The position numbers and the translations under genes are program-made. Below are positions 5,895 to 8,150 of a stretch of DNA of 8,150 bases, piece after piece. The notes beneath the pieces were generated by a model. It was not told where the DNA came from and searched no databases. It saw nothing but the letters and a program-made list of their open reading frames with translations. The first letter of the stretch is position 1. The number at the start of each line of letters is the position of its first letter. The stretch comes from a candidate division Zixibacteria bacterium RBG_16_43_9 (GTDB lineage: Bacteria > Zixibacteria > MSB-5A5 > RBG-16-43-9). The stretch is taken from positions 1,163 through 9,312 of the forward strand of contig MEWM01000051.1 of the NCBI GenBank assembly GCA_001775355.1, written 5' to 3'.

Positions 5895-7271
5895 TTATTC
5901 TGGAAATATCTTGCCGGGGTTGATTATTCCATCCGGGTCAAATGCCTGTTTGACTTTTTTCATAAACTCGATTCCGGATTTGCCCACCTCTTTTTCCATA
6001 AACTTAGCTTTGGTTGTGCCGATACCGTGTTCTCCCGAAAGTGTTCCTCCTAATCTCAAGGTCAAATCGAACAATTTCTCCACCCCTTGTTCCACCCGGT
6101 GCATCTTCTCTTTATCTCTGGAATCGGTCATAAAATTCACGTGCAGGTTCCCGTCTCCAGCATGCCCGAAGGTGTTTATCTGCACATTATAATCTTTTGA
6201 CAATTTCTTGATACCCCGGACCAATTCCGGTAGCTGACTTGGGGGAACGCAGACGTCCTCATTTACCTTGGTGGGTGCAATTCTTAACAAAGAAGCTGAA
6301 ACCGACCTCCGTATTTTCCAGAGGTTGTCTTTCTCCTCTTGTGTGTCTGCAAATCTCAAGCTCTTGGCATTATTTTTCTGGCAGATTTTTATGATTTCCT
6401 CTGCTTCTTTGTGTGCCTGCTCTTTTTCTCCATCTGTTTCGATTAAAAGGACTGCTGCGGCTTTTTCCACTCTATCTGTCTGGATGAACTCCAAGACGCA
6501 AGCTAAGGTGTCGCCATCAATAAACTCCAGAATAGAAGGGGTGATTCCTGAGGCAGTAATTTCAGCCACGACTTTTGCGGCATCCTCCATCTGGTTGAAG
6601 CCGGCTAAGATGGTTTCTTCATAAGCTGGTCTTTTTAGTAATCTCAAGGCTATCTTGGTAATCAGGGCTAAGGTCCCTTCTGAGCCGATCAGGATCCCGT
6701 CAAGATCGTATCCTGAATCTCCGTTCTGGCTCAGGACACCAGTGCGGATTATGTCTCCATTATAAAGTACAAACTCCAGCCCCAGCACATAGTTTTTGGT
6801 GACCCCGTATTTTCTGCCGCGCAGACCTCCGGCACACTCAGCCACGTTTCCACCTAAAGTTGAGGTTTTCAAGCTGGAAGGGTCAGGCGGATAAAAAAGA
6901 CCGAACTTTTCCATCTCATCAAAAAAGTTCTGGGTTACCACTCCCGGCTCGACCACTGCATACATCTTCTCTTTGTTCACCGAGAGAATCTTGTTCATCT
7001 GCTCGAAGCTGACCACGATCCCGCCTTTGACCGGTAAAGAGCCTCCAGTATACCCTGAGCCAGCGCCCCGGCTGACAATCGGGATTTTGTTGGCTGAGGC
7101 ATACTTCATCACCTGAACTACCTGCTCGATGTTCTGGGGGATAACCACAGCATCCGGCATAAAACTGGTGTTGGTGGCATCATAAGAATAGGTGAGCCTT
7201 TCCTCGTAGGTGGATAGAACGTTCTTTGCACCCAAAATTTTTTTCAGGTCTTCAAATAGGGTTTCTTTCAT
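5895..7271 (-). CDS. FAD-linked oxidase, GlcD / D-lactate dehydrogenase family
   Basis: This 458-residue flavoprotein of the VAO/PCMH superfamily should oxidise a 2-hydroxy acid such as glycolate, D-lactate or D-2-hydroxyglutarate to the 2-oxo acid. The FAD-binding half (about 36-215) contains RGAGSGYTGG (68-77), PPDPSS (128-133), TLGGNVAECAGGLRGRKYG (138-156) and IGSEGTLALIT (195-205). The C-terminal FAD-oxidase half contains KVNEDVCVPP (335-344), the metal-binding GHAGDGNLHV (369-378), GEHGIGTTK (413-421) and the family ending DPDGIINPGKIFP. Length matches GlcD alone, with no fused iron-sulfur domain. The ATG at 7271 is preceded by AAGGA with 8 bases spacing. It is convergent with the GGDEF-like gene. 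No GlcE, GlcF or LutA-like electron-transfer partner is in the window; such a gene may lie elsewhere or the acceptor may be an electron-transfer flavoprotein. Substrate cannot be settled from sequence, so no symbol is assigned. Confidence 0.93.
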   Translation of the reverse strand: MKETLFEDLKKILGAKNVLSTYEERLTYSYDATNTSFMPDAVVIPQNIEQVVQVMKYASANKIPIVSRGAGSGYTGGSLPVKGGIVVSFEQMNKILSVNKEKMYAVVEPGVVTQNFFDEMEKFGLFYPPDPSSLKTSTLGGNVAECAGGLRGRKYGVTKNYVLGLEFVLYNGDIIRTGVLSQNGDSGYDLDGILIGSEGTLALITKIALRLLKRPAYEETILAGFNQMEDAAKVVAEITASGITPSILEFIDGDTLACVLEFIQTDRVEKAAAVLLIETDGEKEQAHKEAEEIIKICQKNNAKSLRFADTQEEKDNLWKIRRSVSASLLRIAPTKVNEDVCVPPSQLPELVRGIKKLSKDYNVQINTFGHAGDGNLHVNFMTDSRDKEKMHRVEQGVEKLFDLTLRLGGTLSGEHGIGTTKAKFMEKEVGKSGIEFMKKVKQAFDPDGIINPGKIFPE

Positions 7272-7346
7272 CTTGCCAATCCTTTTCTGAATCTAAAGTT
7301 GACATCACTTGTCTTAATTTATACGAAATGAAATCGAAAGTGGAGT
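7272..7346. other. Upstream region of the dehydrogenase gene
   Basis: This short AT-rich stretch contains the ribosome binding site of the minus-strand dehydrogenase (AAGGA read from the complement of 7280-7284). A TATAAA-like hexamer lies on the minus strand at 7318-7323, but I find no matching -35 element, so no promoter is called. Confidence 0.5.
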
Positions 7347-7381
7347 GTAAAGCCGTCAAGGTCTTGAGACTTTAGCTTTAC
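7347..7381. repeat. Palindromic module (GTAAAGC/GCTTTAC)
   Basis: The outer arms GTAAAGC (7347-7353) and GCTTTAC (7375-7381) are exact inverted repeats. A small inner palindrome GTCTTGAGAC sits at 7361-7370. This opens a second cluster of unlike palindromes, between the dehydrogenase and the flavoprotein gene. Confidence 0.65.
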
Positions 7382-7405
7382 CTCTAAGCCTCGTCTGATG
7401 TGCTG

Positions 7406-7423
7406 TCAGGTGGTAACACCTGA
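7406..7423. repeat. Palindromic hairpin (TCAGGTG/CACCTGA)
   Basis: A perfect 7-bp stem TCAGGTG/CACCTGA encloses the loop GTAA. It is the second module of the cluster. Confidence 0.65.
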
Positions 7424-7445
7424 TAACCAGATGGTAATTAGTCCG

Positions 7446-7470
7446 TAGGCGGAGCACCTTGCTCCGCATA
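7446..7470. repeat. Palindromic hairpin (GCGGAGC/GCTCCGC)
   Basis: A perfect 7-bp GC-rich stem GCGGAGC (7449-7455)/GCTCCGC (7461-7467) has the loop ACCTT. After one mismatch, two more pairs (TA/TA) extend it. It has no U-tract on either side, so it is better described as a repeat than as an intrinsic terminator. Confidence 0.7.
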
Positions 7471-7512
7471 GTCATCAATGGAAAAGCGATTTCAATAAGG
7501 TTTGCGGGGCTG

Positions 7513-7529
7513 GTCTGCCTCTGGCGGAC
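7513..7529. repeat. Palindromic hairpin (GTCTGCC/GGCGGAC)
   Basis: The stem GTCTGCC/GGCGGAC has 7 pairs including one T-G, around the loop TCT. Confidence 0.55.
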
Positions 7530-7555
7530 GCCTACGAGGGCTTCTCGGAGATATA

Positions 7556-7590
7556 GTCGGACAGTCCCGCCTTTGGCTGGACAGCCCGAC
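7556..7590. repeat. Palindromic module (GTCGG/CCGAC)
   Basis: The outer arms GTCGG (7556-7560) and CCGAC (7586-7590) surround an inner stem TCC-GCC/GGC-GGA with one mismatch and loop TTT. It resembles the module at 7513 in its TCT/TTT loop between GCC and GGC, so the two may be diverged relatives. Confidence 0.55.
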
Positions 7591-7639
7591 CTACTCATCT
7601 GGTTGACGTTCTGAGGAGGATAAGGAACAAGGTATTTTC

Positions 7640-7665
7640 CCGGACTCGCTAAACATACTGTCCGG
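7640..7665 (-). repeat. Inverted repeat spanning the flavoprotein stop codon
   Basis: CCGGAC (7640-7645) and GTCCGG (7660-7665) are exact inverted repeats separated by 14 bases that include the stop codon of the minus-strand flavoprotein gene. It could form an mRNA hairpin at the end of the reading frame. There is no run of U after it, so a terminator is not claimed. Confidence 0.45.
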
Positions 7666-8150
7666 CACACCAGCCCGAGGACCATGCCCATTGGAGATTA
7701 TAACCACCCAGCCAGCCGCTCACATCAAGTACTTCACCAGTAAAAAATAGCCCCGCCACCGGATGAGCTTCCATAGTCTTGGATGAAATCGCATTACAAT
7801 CTACTCCCCCCAGAGTCACCTCCGCGGTTCGGTATCCCTCGGTGCCGCTTGGTTTGATGGTCCATTGCTGGAGCTGAGCTGAAATCTCCTTAAATTGGCT
7901 GTGAGAGATTGTCCGTAATGGGCTTTCTGCAAGATCACTCATTACCATTATCGCCACCAGACGTTTAGGTAAATATTCCGCCAACACTGATTTCACCTTC
8001 CGCTGTGGACGTTGTCGTTGCTGTTCTTTCAGTAGATTGACCAGATCAATCTCTGGTAACAGATTTATGGTAAGCTCCTCGCCGGGTTGCCAATAGGATG
8101 ACATTTGCAAGATGGCCGAGCCGCTCAAACCCCGGTGCGTAAATAAGATG
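7649..8150 (-). CDS. YhiN/HI0933/BaiN-family flavoprotein, C-terminal part
   Basis: This is the C-terminal 167 codons of an NAD(P)/FAD-dependent oxidoreductase of the HI0933/YhiN family. The frame is open to the right edge: codons beyond the TTG at 8126-8128 read ILFTHRG and continue directly into LSGSAILQMSSYWQPGE, the conserved family block, so the gene is truncated by the window and that TTG is internal. Other hallmarks are PSGTEGYRTAEVTLGGV, the SSKTMEAHPVAGLFFTGEVLD segment and the final GGYNLQWAWSSGWCAG, which closes the FAD site. The protein ends a few residues later, the usual place, so the C terminus looks intact. The exact reaction of most family members is unknown; one member, BaiN, has been linked to bile acid metabolism, which should not be carried over here. 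Its base composition looks somewhat richer in GC than the kinase operon (about 48% in six lines counted by hand). Confidence 0.9.
   Translation of the reverse strand, partial: ILFTHRGLSGSAILQMSSYWQPGEELTINLLPEIDLVNLLKEQQRQRPQRKVKSVLAEYLPKRLVAIMVMSDLAESPLRTISHSQFKEISAQLQQWTIKPSGTEGYRTAEVTLGGVDCNAISSKTMEAHPVAGLFFTGEVLDVSGWLGGYNLQWAWSSGWCAGQYV

Noticed and set aside
5749..6192. Plus-strand open frame of 147 codons.
   Set aside because: It runs across palindromic repeats and antisense to the well-supported dehydrogenase gene, and its translation resembles no family.
7299..7327. Plus-strand sigma-70 promoter beginning with TTGACA.
   Set aside because: At 17 bases spacing the -10 hexamer is TACGAA, a poor match, and no plus-strand gene follows.
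7356..7691. Minus-strand open frame of 111 codons.
   Set aside because: It covers the palindrome cluster and overlaps the end of the flavoprotein gene in another frame; the translation is low in complexity and without motifs.
8126..8128. TTG as the start of the minus-strand flavoprotein.
   Set aside because: It falls inside the conserved THRGLSGSAILQ block, whose first residues are encoded by the codons further right, so the true start lies beyond the window.

Overview
The window looks like a chromosomal segment of an uncultured, moderately AT-rich bacterium that uses sigma-54. It holds a signalling operon, a sigma-54 promoter, a small GGDEF-like protein, a flavin dehydrogenase and the end of a second flavoprotein gene. 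No rRNA, tRNA or phylogenetic marker is present. The style (GAF-rich kinases, NtrC-type regulators, intergenic palindrome clusters) suits a deltaproteobacterium or a candidate phylum such as Zixibacteria, but that is only an impression.

Region 1 (2-4536, + strand) is a three-gene signal transduction operon. It begins with a GAF-histidine kinase whose 5' end lies outside the window. A second kinase, with the order receiver-GAF-GAF-kinase, overlaps it by ATGA. After 45 bases comes a complete NtrC-family activator (receiver, AAA+ with GAFTGA, Fis-type HTH).

Region 2 (4537-5489, + strand) starts with an AT-rich, non-coding stretch of about 450 bases. It carries an exact match to the -24/-12 sigma-54 consensus at 4806-4821. 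The first gene downstream, with a strong ribosome binding site, encodes a 167-residue protein with a GGDEF-like fold in which the GGDEF motif has become EDHRL. The simplest reading is a compact circuit: two kinases feed the NtrC-type regulator, which switches on a non-catalytic GGDEF-like effector next door through sigma-54. This is the most interesting hypothesis in the window.

Region 3 (5490-5894) lies between convergent genes and contains five different palindromic modules in a row, apparently a mosaic of dispersed REP/MITE-like repeats that may also terminate transcription from both sides.

Region 4 (5895-7271, - strand) is a complete GlcD/D-lactate dehydrogenase type FAD-linked oxidase without its usual iron-sulfur partner in view.

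Region 5 (7272-7648) is non-coding and contains a second cluster of unrelated palindromes. Region 6 (7649-8150, - strand) is the C-terminal part of a YhiN/HI0933/BaiN-family flavoprotein that runs off the right edge.
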